From NCBI RefSeq assembly GCF_016917755.1, contig NZ_CP070326.1:4464001-4528000 (forward strand): a stretch of 64,000 nucleotides of DNA, read 5' to 3'. This DNA is from Streptomyces noursei (GTDB taxonomy: Bacteria; Actinomycetota; Actinomycetes; Streptomycetales; Streptomycetaceae). The translations under genes were made by a program, and so were the position numbers. A model generated the notes under the pieces. That model was not told the origin of the DNA and made no database searches. It worked only from the letters and a program-made list of their open reading frames with translations. The first letter of the stretch is position 1; the number at the start of each line of letters is the position of its first letter. Positions 8,434-16,465 of this stretch are shown here, piece by piece.

Positions 8434-9486
8434 ATGGATACGACGAGCGGCACACTCGACGAAGCCCTGGAACGTCTCCACGCCACCGGCCCGGAGTTCA
8501 ACGGATTCCTCAGCAACCACGGCCCGATGGCCGTGGAGGCCCTGATCCGGCACGGTCAGGCGCGCACCGTCCACCGCTGGCTCGACGACTACACCACCCG
8601 CCTGGAGGACGCACCGACCGCACGGACGACCCTCACCGACGCCAACTGGCAGGAGGCGCTGGGCGATCCGCGCCGGGTCACCGACTGGACCGGGTACCTG
8701 ACCCGCCAGGTCGCCGAACGCCCCTGGCGCGAGGTGCTCGCCGCGTGGTGGCCCCGTCTGCTGCCCGGCATCGCGGGCGCCGCCACCCACCCGGTGATCC
8801 GGGTGGGCCACGCCGTGCGCACCCTGCTGGAGCAGGGTGAAGAGGCGCCGCGGATCGCCGAGTTGGCGCACGCGCTCGGCTACTGGGCGGCCCGGCACAC
8901 CACCCTGCCGGTGTCGGCGCGCCCCAGCGGCACCCTCGCGCCCGACGACGCGCTGGCCGCCCTCCCGCACGTCGCCGACCAGCGGACGTCGGTCGTCGCC
9001 GGGCTGGCCCAGCTGCCCGACACGCAGGGATGGCCGGCCGCGGCCGCGTCGCTGCGCGCGCCGCGGAATCCCGACGAGGCGCGCGAGCAGCTGACCGCAC
9101 TGGTGCGGGCCGCCACCCACCGCTACCTCGACTACGGCCACGGCGACGCGGTCCTGCTGGTCCACGCGGCCACCGCCCCGAACGCCGTCCTGCGCACCCT
9201 CCCGGCACTCCCCCGTGAGCTGTGGGCGCCCTCGCTCGCGGCGGCCTGGACGGCGAGCGCCGCGCTCACCTCCGTCTACAGCCCCGACGAGCCGCTGCCG
9301 ACGCTCACGGCCGGGGCGCTCACCCCGGAGGAGGTCTTCGAGCGGGCCGCTGCGCACGGCGACGCGCACGCGATCAAGCTGACCGACACCGCCCTCGACG
9401 TGGCCTGCTGGGCGGCGGACGGCGACGACCGCGCACTGCGGTCCGCGCTCCGCTCCCTGGAACTGATCACGCCGGGCGAGGACTGA
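8434..9486 (+). CDS. Questin oxidase-like protein (DUF4243)
   Basis: The 350-residue protein is almost entirely alpha-helical in composition. It resembles the questin oxidase family, which includes fungal Baeyer-Villiger-type enzymes such as GedK/AflY. Features are the N-terminal PEFNGFLSNHGPMAVEAL, several His positions (HPVIRVGHAVRTL, ATHRYLDYGHGDAVLLVHA) and the segment LPALPRELW. In bacteria the function is unknown. The ATG at 8434 lacks a clear ribosome site. The gene stands alone with its own terminator and precedes a MarR regulator, which could control it. The family call rests on overall pattern memory. Confidence 0.7.
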   Translation: MDTTSGTLDEALERLHATGPEFNGFLSNHGPMAVEALIRHGQARTVHRWLDDYTTRLEDAPTARTTLTDANWQEALGDPRRVTDWTGYLTRQVAERPWREVLAAWWPRLLPGIAGAATHPVIRVGHAVRTLLEQGEEAPRIAELAHALGYWAARHTTLPVSARPSGTLAPDDALAALPHVADQRTSVVAGLAQLPDTQGWPAAAASLRAPRNPDEAREQLTALVRAATHRYLDYGHGDAVLLVHAATAPNAVLRTLPALPRELWAPSLAAAWTASAALTSVYSPDEPLPTLTAGALTPEEVFERAAAHGDAHAIKLTDTALDVACWAADGDDRALRSALRSLELITPGED

Positions 9487-9491
9487 GGACC

Positions 9492-9530
9492 GGGAGGGCT
9501 GATCAGCGCCGGGGAGTGATCAGCCCTCCC
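9492..9530 (+). terminator. Strong terminator after the questin-oxidase-like gene
   Basis: GGGAGGGCTGATCA (9492-9505) and TGATCAGCCCTCCC (9517-9530) are perfect 14-bp arms around an 11-nt loop, starting 5 bp after the stop codon. Confidence 0.85.
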
Positions 9531-9766
9531 CTCAGACGAATCCGACAGATCCGGCGGAGAAATGCGGAGAAATAATGCCGACATTGCCGACATGAAGCCG
9601 CCATGGCGGCAGACTGGCGTTAGCCGACGCCCCGCGACGATGCCCGCTACCCCGCGCAGCGCCGTCTTGCGCCCGATCCGGACCGCCGCACCCGGATCCC
9701 CCGCCCGCCGAAGGCCCGCCGACCAGGGATGCAACCCCAGCCGGAGGGCCGCTATCGGCCGAAGCT

Positions 9767-9787
9767 TTATTGTTAAATATTCAATAA
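9767..9787. promoter_or_regulatory. AT-rich palindrome, probable MarR operator
   Basis: TTATTG (9767-9772) and CAATAA (9782-9787) are inverted arms flanking TTAAATATT, about 30 bp upstream of the marR-type gene. AT-rich palindromes of this kind are typical MarR-family sites. The 329-bp gap from 9487 to 9815 holds no gene, only the terminator at 9492 and this island. Confidence 0.55.
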
Positions 9788-9815
9788 CTCTCGAAGCGGT
9801 GAGAGAGTGGATGGC

Positions 9816-10313
9816 ATGAGCAACGAACCCGCGACCGAGCCGCGCTGGCTCGACGACGAGGAGCAGCACGCCTGGCAGGCATACCTCCACGCCACCACGC
9901 TCCTGGAGGACCACCTCGACCGCCAGCTTCAGCGCGACGCCGGGATGCCGCACGTCTATTACGGCCTGCTCGTCCAGCTCTCCCGTGCGCCGCGACGACG
10001 CATGCGGATGACCGAGCTGGCCCAGAACGCCAAGATCACCCGGTCCCGTCTCTCCCATGCCGTCGCCCGCCTGGAGAAGAACGGCTGGGTCCGGCGCGAG
10101 AACTGCGCGTCCGACAAGCGGGGCCAGAACGCCTACCTCACCGACGAGGGGCTGCGGGTCCTGGAGAAGGCCGCGCCCGGGCACGTCAACGCCGTCCGGG
10201 CCGCGATCTTCGACCGCCTCACCCCGGAGCAGATCGGCCAACTCGACGAGATCTGCTGCATGATCGCCGACGGCCTCCAACCGCAGGGCGCCGACCTCCC
10301 CTGGCTCCGCTGA
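9816..10313 (+). CDS. MarR-family transcriptional regulator
   Basis: The 165-residue protein (ATG at 9816; a GTG at 9807 would add three residues) has the MarR winged-helix layout: dimerisation helix EEQHAWQAYLHATTLLEDHL, recognition region MRMTELAQNAKITRSRLSHA, wing ENCASDKRGQNAYLTDEG and a C-terminal helix. The sequence DKRGQNAYLT is the usual MarR wing. It is a likely autorepressor acting at the palindrome 9767-9787. It is convergent with the DHA2 exporter gene, which has its own TetR, so its target may be the questin-oxidase-like gene or a gene outside the window. Confidence 0.9.
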   Translation: MSNEPATEPRWLDDEEQHAWQAYLHATTLLEDHLDRQLQRDAGMPHVYYGLLVQLSRAPRRRMRMTELAQNAKITRSRLSHAVARLEKNGWVRRENCASDKRGQNAYLTDEGLRVLEKAAPGHVNAVRAAIFDRLTPEQIGQLDEICCMIADGLQPQGADLPWLR

Positions 10314-10322
10314 CCTCAGCGG
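10307..10322 (+). terminator. Short hairpin overlapping the marR stop codon
   Basis: CCGCTGA and TCAGCGG face each other across two bases at the end of the marR-type gene; the central pairs must open to make a 4-nt loop. It is weak, with no U-tract. The rest of the gap to 10564 holds only short repeats of a GCGTCAG-like motif. Confidence 0.3.
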
Positions 10323-10564
10323 GGCGAAGGGAGGCCGACGCATCGCCACGCGTCCGGGTGTTTCCGCAGTACAGGGCGGCCAGGAGGCGCGGGGGCCGGC
10401 AGAGAGCGGGGCACACGCACGGGGGCGCGGGCGCACGCGGCTCGCCAGCCCCGGCCCCCACGCCCCCTGCGCCCCGCCCGCCCCCACAACCTCAGGGCGC
10501 GCAGCACCCCCACGGTCGACTCAGTGCGCCGTCAGCACAGCGTCAACGCACCGCCAGCGCAGCG

Positions 10565-12100
10565 TCAGTGCACCATCACCGGAATCTGCGCCTCGTCCTC
10601 GGCGCCGGCGCCGGCGTTCGCGCCCGCGCCGTCCTCCGACGAGGCCGCCGGCGAACCGCCGCCCGGTCGCCCGGTGTTGATGAGCGTGAAGGCGATCACC
10701 GCCGCCAGGGCCAGGATGCCCACCGCCCACCAGATGGCGGAGGTGTAGCCGTGCACCATCGACTGGAGCTTGAGCAGGTCCGCCGAGCGCGCGCCGGCCG
10801 CGTGCGAGGTGGCGTACGCGGTGGTGGCGCTGGCCGCGATGGTGTTCAGCAGGGCGGTGCCGATCGCGCCGCCGACCTGCTGCGAGGTGTTGACCATCGC
10901 GGAGGCGACGCCCGCGTCCCGCGGCTGGACCCCGTGCGTGGCCAGCGACATGGCCGGCATGAACGCCGTACCCATCCCCAGGCCCATCAGGACGAAGCCG
11001 GGCAGGATCAGCGCCGGGTAGGACGTGCTCAGGTCGATCTGGCTCAGCACCACCATGCCGAGCGCGGCGACCGTGAAGCCGGGCGCCATCAGCAGCCGCG
11101 GCGGGACGCGGGTCATCAGCCGGGCGCCGATCTGCGTGGAGCCGGTGATCATGCCCGCGACCATCGGAAGGAAGGCCAGACCGGTCATCACCGGCGTGTA
11201 TCCCTTCACGACCTGCAGGTAGTAGGTCAGGAACAGGAAGAGACCGAACATGCCGATCACGGCCAGGCCCAGCGACGCGTAGACGCCCGCGCGGTTCCGT
11301 TCGGCGATCACCCGCAGCGGCAGCAGCGGCGCCGCCACCTTGGACTCGACCAGGACGAACGTCAGCAGCAGCACGGCCGCCGCGGCGAACAGCCCCAGCG
11401 TCACACCGGCCAGCCAGCCGTCGGACTCGGCCCGGGTGAACCCGTAGACCAGCGAGACCAGGCCGAGCGTCGCCAGGACGACACCGGGCACGTCCAGGCG
11501 GGAGGGGTTGCGGCCCTCGGCGGGCTCGCGAATGACCAGCGCCGCACCGGTCGCGGCGATCACGGCGAACGGGATGTTGACGAAGAACGTCCAGCGCCAG
11601 TTCATGTACTCGGTCAGCACGCCGCCGAGGATCAGCCCGACCGCGCCACCGCCACCGGCGATCGCACCGAAGATGCCGAACGCCTTGGCGCGCTCCCGGG
11701 CCTCCGTGAAGGTGACCGCCAGCAGTGACAGCGCGGAGGGCGCCAGCAGCGCGCCGAAGACGCCCTGGAGCGCCCGCGCGCCCAGCAGCATCCCTTCGTT
11801 GACCGCTGCCCCGCCGAGCGCGGAGGCCACCGCGAAGCCGATCAGGCCGATGACGAAGGTCCGGCGCCGGCCCCAGAGGTCGGCGATCCGGCCACCGAAG
11901 AGCAGCAGTCCGCCGAACGCCAACGCGTAGGCCGTGATGACCCACTGGCGGTTGGCGTCGCTGATGTCCAGGGCCTTCTGGGCGGAGGGCAGCGCGATGT
12001 TCACGATCGTCGAGTCGAGGACGACCATCAGTTGCGCGAGGGCGATGAATATCAGCGCTTTCCAGCGCCGTGGATCGACGTGCGCGGCGGTTTCAGACAT
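10565..12100 (-). CDS. DHA2-family (14-TM) MFS multidrug exporter
   Basis: The ATG at 12100 is preceded by AGGTGG at 8-nt spacing, giving 511 residues; an in-frame GTG at 12112 is less likely. The protein has the EmrB/QacA signatures: helix 1 LAQLMVVLDSTIVNIALP, motif A GGRIADLWGRRRTF, motif C-like GAIAGGGGAVGLILGG, and about 14 hydrophobic segments. It is predicted to export drugs or secondary metabolites by proton antiport. The C-terminal tail (about 475-511) is Gly/Ala/Glu-rich and soluble. The TetR gene upstream on the same strand is the obvious regulator. Confidence 0.92.
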   Translation of the reverse strand: MSETAAHVDPRRWKALIFIALAQLMVVLDSTIVNIALPSAQKALDISDANRQWVITAYALAFGGLLLFGGRIADLWGRRRTFVIGLIGFAVASALGGAAVNEGMLLGARALQGVFGALLAPSALSLLAVTFTEARERAKAFGIFGAIAGGGGAVGLILGGVLTEYMNWRWTFFVNIPFAVIAATGAALVIREPAEGRNPSRLDVPGVVLATLGLVSLVYGFTRAESDGWLAGVTLGLFAAAAVLLLTFVLVESKVAAPLLPLRVIAERNRAGVYASLGLAVIGMFGLFLFLTYYLQVVKGYTPVMTGLAFLPMVAGMITGSTQIGARLMTRVPPRLLMAPGFTVAALGMVVLSQIDLSTSYPALILPGFVLMGLGMGTAFMPAMSLATHGVQPRDAGVASAMVNTSQQVGGAIGTALLNTIAASATTAYATSHAAGARSADLLKLQSMVHGYTSAIWWAVGILALAAVIAFTLINTGRPGGGSPAASSEDGAGANAGAGAEDEAQIPVMVH

Positions 12101-12240
12101 GGGGAGGTCCACCTAGTGGTGCGTAACGGAACGTGGCAGAGGTTCTGGAGCTGAACGGACGGAAGCGGAAATCCCGGCACCCGTGAGGAGCGCGTGGCGT
12201 CGCACGACGCCCGGCACCCGAGCGCCTCGGAGGAGGCCGA

Positions 12241-12412
12241 AGGCGACGGAGAAGACTCAGCGGACGGAGAAAACGGAAGGGCGGAGAGGCGGAGGGGGTG
12301 GAAAGGGCTGAAGGGGCTGAAGGGGACGAGTGGAAGGAGATAAGGGGAGGGGGGAAAGAGAGGGCCGACGAGGAGGACTCAAGGAGAAGACCGACGGAGG
12401 GGGCCGGAGCCG
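12241..12412. other. Purine-rich tract between TetR and exporter genes
   Basis: The 376-bp gap between the exporter start (12100) and the tetR stop (12477) carries no gene. About 170 bp of it are strongly purine-biased on the plus strand (many GGAGG, GAAGGGG and GGGGAAAGAG runs, including two copies of GCTGAAGGGG), so the transcribed minus strand is C/T-rich. A hairpin GGCGTCG/CGACGCC lies at 12196-12211. No promoter is obvious. Confidence 0.6.
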
Positions 12413-12476
12413 AGGCATCGTCCCGACGTGCGGGGCGGACCGTGGCCCTCCCCTCACCGGCCGCCGCGGCTCGCGG

Positions 12477-13121
12477 TCAGCGGCGCCTCAGGTCCTCCAA
12501 GGTGACGGCGGAACCGGGCAGTTCGGACCGGGCGGGGGTCTGCAGGCCGTCCAGGAACAGCTGCAGATGCCGGTGCACGAACCTGTCGAAGTCCATACAG
12601 CCACTGCCCGGCAACGGGCGGGTGAGCTGGGTGAGCGCGACCATCAGGTCACCGACGGCGATGTCGGTGCGCAGCTGGCCGCTGTCACGCGCGGCACCCA
12701 TGACGGCGGCCACGGCCGCGTCCAGGCGCTCACGCGCGGCGAGCAGATCGGGGTGGGCCGGGTCGACGCCGTCGGAGAGCAGCGGGCACAGCGCCCCGAT
12801 CCGCTCCTCCACCGCATCGTGGACGAAGCGCCTCAGCGCTTCGAAGGCATCGGACTCCTCCACGAGGGCGCACTCCGCACGGTCCGCGATACGGGACATG
12901 ACGGAGAGCGTGACGTGGTGGATCAAATCCCGGCGATCCGTGAAGTGACGGTAGAGCGTCGCATTGCCGACACCCGCGCGTCGAGCGATTTCGTCGAACG
13001 GTGCCTCGGCCCCGAACTCGACCATCGTCTCCCGCGCGGCGGCGATGATCCGCTCCCGGTTGCGCACCGCATCGGCCCGCAGCCGCGGTGGTGCAGTCTG
13101 CACACGCCCCACTCCGGTCAC
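12477..13121 (-). CDS. TetR-family repressor, probable regulator of the DHA2 exporter
   Basis: A GTG at 13121 preceded by GAAGGGAG gives 214 residues; an ATG at 13157 is in frame but lacks a good site and would overlap the operator region less well. The N-terminal helix-turn-helix reads FDEIARRAGVGNATLYRHF, typical TetR. The C-terminal ligand domain is helical with HPDLLAARERLDAAVAAVMG. The exporter gene lies 376 bp downstream on the same strand. Two identical-type palindromes upstream (13163-13218) are likely its autoregulatory operators. Confidence 0.9.
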   Translation of the reverse strand: MTGVGRVQTAPPRLRADAVRNRERIIAAARETMVEFGAEAPFDEIARRAGVGNATLYRHFTDRRDLIHHVTLSVMSRIADRAECALVEESDAFEALRRFVHDAVEERIGALCPLLSDGVDPAHPDLLAARERLDAAVAAVMGAARDSGQLRTDIAVGDLMVALTQLTRPLPGSGCMDFDRFVHRHLQLFLDGLQTPARSELPGSAVTLEDLRRR

Positions 13122-13162
13122 GTCGGCGCACTCCCTTCGGCTTTCTCCCGCATCCACGGAAC

Positions 13163-13218
13163 CGGGGAACCACTCCCCGCTTCGTCCAACACCGAGCTAA
13201 ACGGGGATCCGCTCCCCG
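13163..13218. promoter_or_regulatory. Pair of 17-bp palindromic operators upstream of tetR
   Basis: CGGGGAACCACTCCCCG (13163-13179) and CGGGGATCCGCTCCCCG (13202-13218) fit one consensus, CGGGGANCCNCTCCCCG, with starts 39 bp apart. They sit 42-97 bp upstream of the TetR start. Repeated 17-bp palindromes are the usual form of TetR-family operators. Confidence 0.65.
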
Positions 13219-13414
13219 GATATTTCCCGTCCGGGGTGTGACGTGGCCCACGCGGGCGCGGGGCGCGTCGACCGCGGCGGCCGCGCCCGGGGCCGGCGCA
13301 TGCCGGGGCGCCATCCCTCCGCACTACACCACGCCTCCATTTGACGCACCCCCACGCGCGGGCGACCATCCCCCGCCGCACGCTGAACAACATGAGGCAG
13401 AAGGCACGCGCCCA

Positions 13415-13468
13415 ATGAACCACACCACCGGCGCCCGCAAGCTCCAGGCCGAGCCATGCGCACCCTGA
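13415..13468 (+). CDS. 17-residue upstream ORF overlapping the protease start
   Basis: ATG at 13415 opens a 17-codon frame (begins MNHTTGARKLQ) that ends in TGA at 13466-13468, inside the first codons of the M6-type protease in another frame. A GAGGCAGAAGG lies upstream, a better ribosome site than the one in front of the protease ATG at 13456. It could couple translation to the protease. Chance is quite possible. Confidence 0.3.
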   Translation: MNHTTGARKLQAEPCAP

Positions 13469-14874
13469 CACACAAGATCTGCGCCGCCCTGGCCGCGACC
13501 GCCGCCTGCGTGGCCGCCGCCACCGCCTTGACCACGCCGCCCGACGCCACCGCTGCCCCACCGCCCCCGATCGTCGCTCCCGTACCGCCGCCGCCCGGCG
13601 TCAAGCCCCTGCCGCCCCCCATCGGAGCCGTCGGCACCGCCACGGCGACCTCAAAGACCACCGCGACGGCCACCGCGAACGCCTCCGCGGGGGGCTCCGC
13701 CCCGGTGCCCCCCGTGCCCCGCCCGCCGGCCGGCGCACGCCCCAGCGGACCCTGCGCGCTCTCCGGCATCACCGAGGACGTCTCCGAGGCGGCGCCCACC
13801 CCCGCCGGCTTCGCGCACGCCTTCGGCACCGTGCGGGCCCTCACCCTCTTCGTGGACTTCCCGGACGCCCCCGCCGGCCTCTCCCCCATGGCCCGCTTCG
13901 CCGAGTTCTTCCCGGCCGTGACCGACTACTTCCGCACCAGTTCGTACGGCAGGCTGACGTACGTCCCCAAGCCGCTCTTCCGCTGGATCCGCATGTCACA
14001 CCCACTGGCGGCGTACGGCATCACCCGCGGCGCCACCTTCGACCCGCACTCGAACCAGGGCTACTACGCCCTGTCCCGGGAAATCGTGCACGCCGTGGAC
14101 CCGCTCGTGGACTTCCGCAACTACGACGTCGTGAACGTCATCGCGTCCCCCAACGCGGGCCCGTCGGCGACCCGCTCCGTCCTGTCGGTCACCTTCAGCG
14201 GCAGCGAGCTGGGGCTGAAGACCGGCCGCGGGGCGGAGTTCCAGAACGTCTCCTTCATCTGGAGCCGGCAATCGGGCCTGAGCGCCTTCCGGGTCCTCAA
14301 CCACGAGAACGCGCACTCCTTCGGCCTACCCGACCTCTACTACACGGACGAGCCCAACGCATCGACCCCGGTGGGCCACTGGGACCCGATGGACGAGGAC
14401 TGGGGGCCGACCAACGACTTCCTCGGCTGGCACAAGTGGAAGATGGGCTGGCTCACCCCCGGCCAGGTGCACTGCACACCGCCCGGCGGTGCCCCCACCG
14501 AGCACGTCCTCACGCCGATCTCCACCCCTGGCGGCACCAAGATCGTCGTCATCCCGACCGGTCCGCACGCCGCCTTCGTGGTCGAGGCCCGGGCCAGCGG
14601 CCTCCTGGACCCGATCGTCTGCCGCCCCGGCATCCTCGTCTACCACGTGGTCACCAACGTCCCCAGTGGCCGCGCCCCCATCCGCGTCGTCGACGGCACC
14701 CCGCACAGCAACGGCTGCTACAGCGACGCCCGCTACGTCGACGCGGACCTGACCGACGCCACCTTCCGCCCCGGCGACTCCTTCACCGACCGGGTGAGCG
14801 GCGTCACCGTCACCGTTCTCACCGAGAACACCGACGGCACCTACCGCGTCCGCACCACCCCGGCGCACGCCTGA
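13456..14874 (+). CDS. Secreted M6-family-like zinc metalloprotease
   Basis: The 472-residue protein begins with a signal peptide (hydrophobic stretch about 9-25, Ala-rich cleavage region near 33) and a Pro/Thr/Ala-rich segment (about 34-95). The catalytic domain carries RALTLFVDFPDAP, SSYGRLTYVPKPLFRW and the zinc motif HENAHSFGLPDLYY, which fits the HExxHxxGxxD form of M6 (immune inhibitor A-like) peptidases. WDPMDEDWGP and LGWHKWKMGWLTPGQV are also family-typical. A C-terminal beta-rich part follows. It is probably an extracellular protease. The ATG has a poor ribosome site; see the short upstream ORF. It is divergent from the TetR at 13121. Confidence 0.85.
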   Translation: MRTLTHKICAALAATAACVAAATALTTPPDATAAPPPPIVAPVPPPPGVKPLPPPIGAVGTATATSKTTATATANASAGGSAPVPPVPRPPAGARPSGPCALSGITEDVSEAAPTPAGFAHAFGTVRALTLFVDFPDAPAGLSPMARFAEFFPAVTDYFRTSSYGRLTYVPKPLFRWIRMSHPLAAYGITRGATFDPHSNQGYYALSREIVHAVDPLVDFRNYDVVNVIASPNAGPSATRSVLSVTFSGSELGLKTGRGAEFQNVSFIWSRQSGLSAFRVLNHENAHSFGLPDLYYTDEPNASTPVGHWDPMDEDWGPTNDFLGWHKWKMGWLTPGQVHCTPPGGAPTEHVLTPISTPGGTKIVVIPTGPHAAFVVEARASGLLDPIVCRPGILVYHVVTNVPSGRAPIRVVDGTPHSNGCYSDARYVDADLTDATFRPGDSFTDRVSGVTVTVLTENTDGTYRVRTTPAHA

Positions 14875-14913
14875 CCGCCCGCGGCCCAGGCCCCGCGCCC
14901 GCACCACCCCGCC

Positions 14914-15555
14914 TCAGGCGCCCTCCTCCTCCCAGTGCCGGCGCCCGATGCTGATCAACCGCAGCTGGCGGCGGGCGCGCCACACCACCCGTTCGACCGC
15001 CCCCTCGTCGCCCTCCTCCTGGGCATCGAGCAGTTCCCCGGCGGTGGTCACCAGCCGGTCGACGTACAGCTCGGCCAGCATCCGGACGTCCTCGTCCCGC
15101 CAACCGCCCGACACCGGCTGCGACTTGAGCGCCTCGGCGACCTCCGCCGCGAACCGGTCCAGCTCCCCGGCGATGGCGTGCCGCACGGCCCGCACCCCGC
15201 CGCGCCGCTCGCGCGCCACGAACCGCACGTGCGCGGGGTGTTCGCGCACATGCCGCTCGACGACCGCGACCGTGCGGTCTATCCGCTCCTCCGCCGCGTC
15301 CTGCTCGGCGAGGATCGCGCGCACCATCGCATGCAGGCTGCCCAGCGCCTCCTCGACGAGCGCGACGCCCAGCTCTCCCAGATCCCGAAAGTGCCGGTAG
15401 AACGCGGTCGGGGCGATGCCCACCACCCGGGTCACCTCGCGCAACCCCAGGCTGCTCAGGCTCTGCTCCTCCAGCAGCCCGAGGGCCGCGTCCAGCAGCG
15501 CCTGACGGGTTTTCTGCTTCTGCGCCTGACGGACTCCGCCCACACTGTGACTCAT
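14914..15555 (-). CDS. TetR-family regulator divergent from two membrane-protein genes
   Basis: The 213-residue protein has the N-terminal helix-turn-helix LGLREVTRVVGIAPTAFYRHF and a C-terminal domain starting EEALGSLHAMVRAI. The layout resembles fatty-acid-type TetR regulators in actinobacteria, but the ligand is unknown. The ATG at 15555 has no clear ribosome site and may be leaderless. It faces the two-gene membrane operon at 15714, and the gap holds two related sequence boxes (15564-15579 and 15622-15637). It is convergent with the M6-type protease. Confidence 0.88.
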   Translation of the reverse strand: MSHSVGGVRQAQKQKTRQALLDAALGLLEEQSLSSLGLREVTRVVGIAPTAFYRHFRDLGELGVALVEEALGSLHAMVRAILAEQDAAEERIDRTVAVVERHVREHPAHVRFVARERRGGVRAVRHAIAGELDRFAAEVAEALKSQPVSGGWRDEDVRMLAELYVDRLVTTAGELLDAQEEGDEGAVERVVWRARRQLRLISIGRRHWEEEGA

Positions 15556-15563
15556 GTCATCCA

Positions 15564-15637
15564 GTAAACAACCGTTCTCCGAACCGATCCACCCACCGGC
15601 AGCCGTACACTGAAGAAGTCAGTGAACAACTGTCCTC
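15564..15637. promoter_or_regulatory. Two related boxes in the tetR/membrane-operon intergenic region
   Basis: GTAAACAACCGTTCTC (15564-15579) and GTGAACAACTGTCCTC (15622-15637) agree at 13 of 16 positions and are each partly palindromic (GNNAACNNNNGTTNNC in the first). One lies just upstream of the tetR start, the other about 77 bp upstream of the operon. They are good candidates for the TetR binding sites that control both directions. Confidence 0.5.
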
Positions 15638-15713
15638 TCAAATCTCTTCGGCCGCACTCCGCCACGGACCCGCACCGGGCCCCGCACCGGAACCGGCCCC
15701 GGAAAGGCAGACC

Positions 15714-15878
15714 ATGCTCTTCCTCGTCGCAGCCCTCCTCCTGATGGGGATCGCGCTGGGCACCGCGGCGCACCTCCCCGTCCCGGTCACCCTCGTCGCC
15801 GCCGCGGTCATCACCGCCTGGCTGCTCGTCTTCTACCTGCGCGAACGCCGCCACCACACCGAGGGGACCGCCCGATGA
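15714..15878 (+). CDS. 54-residue membrane protein
   Basis: An ATG at 15714 behind GGAAAGGCAG opens a 54-codon frame with two hydrophobic segments (LFLVAALLLMGIALGTA and VTLVAAAVITAWLLVFYL) and a basic C-terminus (RERRHH). The stop overlaps the ATG of the next gene as ATGA, so they are translationally coupled. The family is not recognised. It is probably regulated by the divergent TetR. Confidence 0.75.
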   Translation: MLFLVAALLLMGIALGTAAHLPVPVTLVAAAVITAWLLVFYLRERRHHTEGTAR

Positions 15879-16180
15879 CCAGCCTCACCACCACCCCGGC
15901 CACCGCGACCACCCCGGCGACCGCGGCGAAGTCCGCCGCCCCGTCCCGCCCGCAGGCGGACGGCATGGCCATCGCCTCCTTCGTCCTCGGCCTCCTCGGC
16001 ACCCTGGTCCTCAACATCGTCCTGGGCCCCTGCGCACTGGCCCTCGGCACCCTCGCGCTCACCCGCGGCACCACCCGCCGCGGCCGCGCACTCCTGGGCC
16101 TCGCCCTCGGCACCGCCGACCTGCTCCTCCTCGCCGCCCTCACCGCCGCCGACGGCACCCTCAGCTGGCACCTCGGCTGA
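15875..16180 (+). CDS. DUF4190-like membrane protein
   Basis: The 101-residue protein has a Thr/Ala/Pro-rich N-terminus (about 1-28) and two hydrophobic hairpin segments: DGMAIASFVLGLLGTL...GPCALALGTLAL and GRALLGLALGTADLLLLAALT. This matches the DUF4190 pattern (A-x-x-S-x-x-LG-x-x-G). The function is unknown. It is the second gene of a coupled pair with the 54-residue protein. The 98 bp after it, before the tRNA, hold no gene. Confidence 0.78.
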   Translation: MTSLTTTPATATTPATAAKSAAPSRPQADGMAIASFVLGLLGTLVLNIVLGPCALALGTLALTRGTTRRGRALLGLALGTADLLLLAALTAADGTLSWHLG

Positions 16181-16278
16181 CCCGCCCCCGGCACACGCCC
16201 CACCTTCCCCACACCCACCCGCCCCCCACCCGCCATCCGCTACGCTTGTCGCCGGATCGGATCATCCCGATCAGCCCC

Positions 16279-16351
16279 GCCTCCGTAGCTCAGGGGATAG
16301 AGCACCGCTCTCCTAAAGCGGGTGTCGCAGGTTCGAATCCTGCCGGGGGCA
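16279..16351 (+). tRNA. tRNA-Arg (anticodon CCT)
   Basis: The acceptor arms GCCTCCG (16279-16285) and CGGGGGC (16344-16350) pair, with one G-T pair, followed by discriminator A. The D arm GCTC...GAGC, the anticodon arm CCGCT-CTCCTAA-AGCGG with anticodon CCT, and the T arm GCAGG-TTCGAAT-CCTGC are complete. No CCA is encoded. It reads AGG codons. Confidence 0.97.
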
Positions 16352-16357
16352 CCGGTG

Positions 16358-16393
16358 AAGAGGCCACCCAGGACGGTTCCTGGGTGGCCTCTT
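16358..16393 (+). terminator. Terminator of the tRNA-Arg gene
   Basis: AAGAGGCCACCCAGGA (16358-16373) and TCCTGGGTGGCCTCTT (16378-16393) are perfect 16-bp arms with a CGGT loop, 7 bp after the tRNA. Confidence 0.93.
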
Positions 16394-16465
16394 GGCGTTC
16401 AGGGGCGTTGATCGTTGATGGAAGGGAACTGCGCGGCCGGGGGGCGGAGTTCTAGGGTTCCGGCC

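Noticed and set aside
16279..16351. tRNA-Arg as an attachment site of an integrated element
   Set aside because: No integrase, excisionase or repeated tRNA 3' end is visible, and the next genes (cold-shock-like, recQ) are ordinary chromosomal genes.
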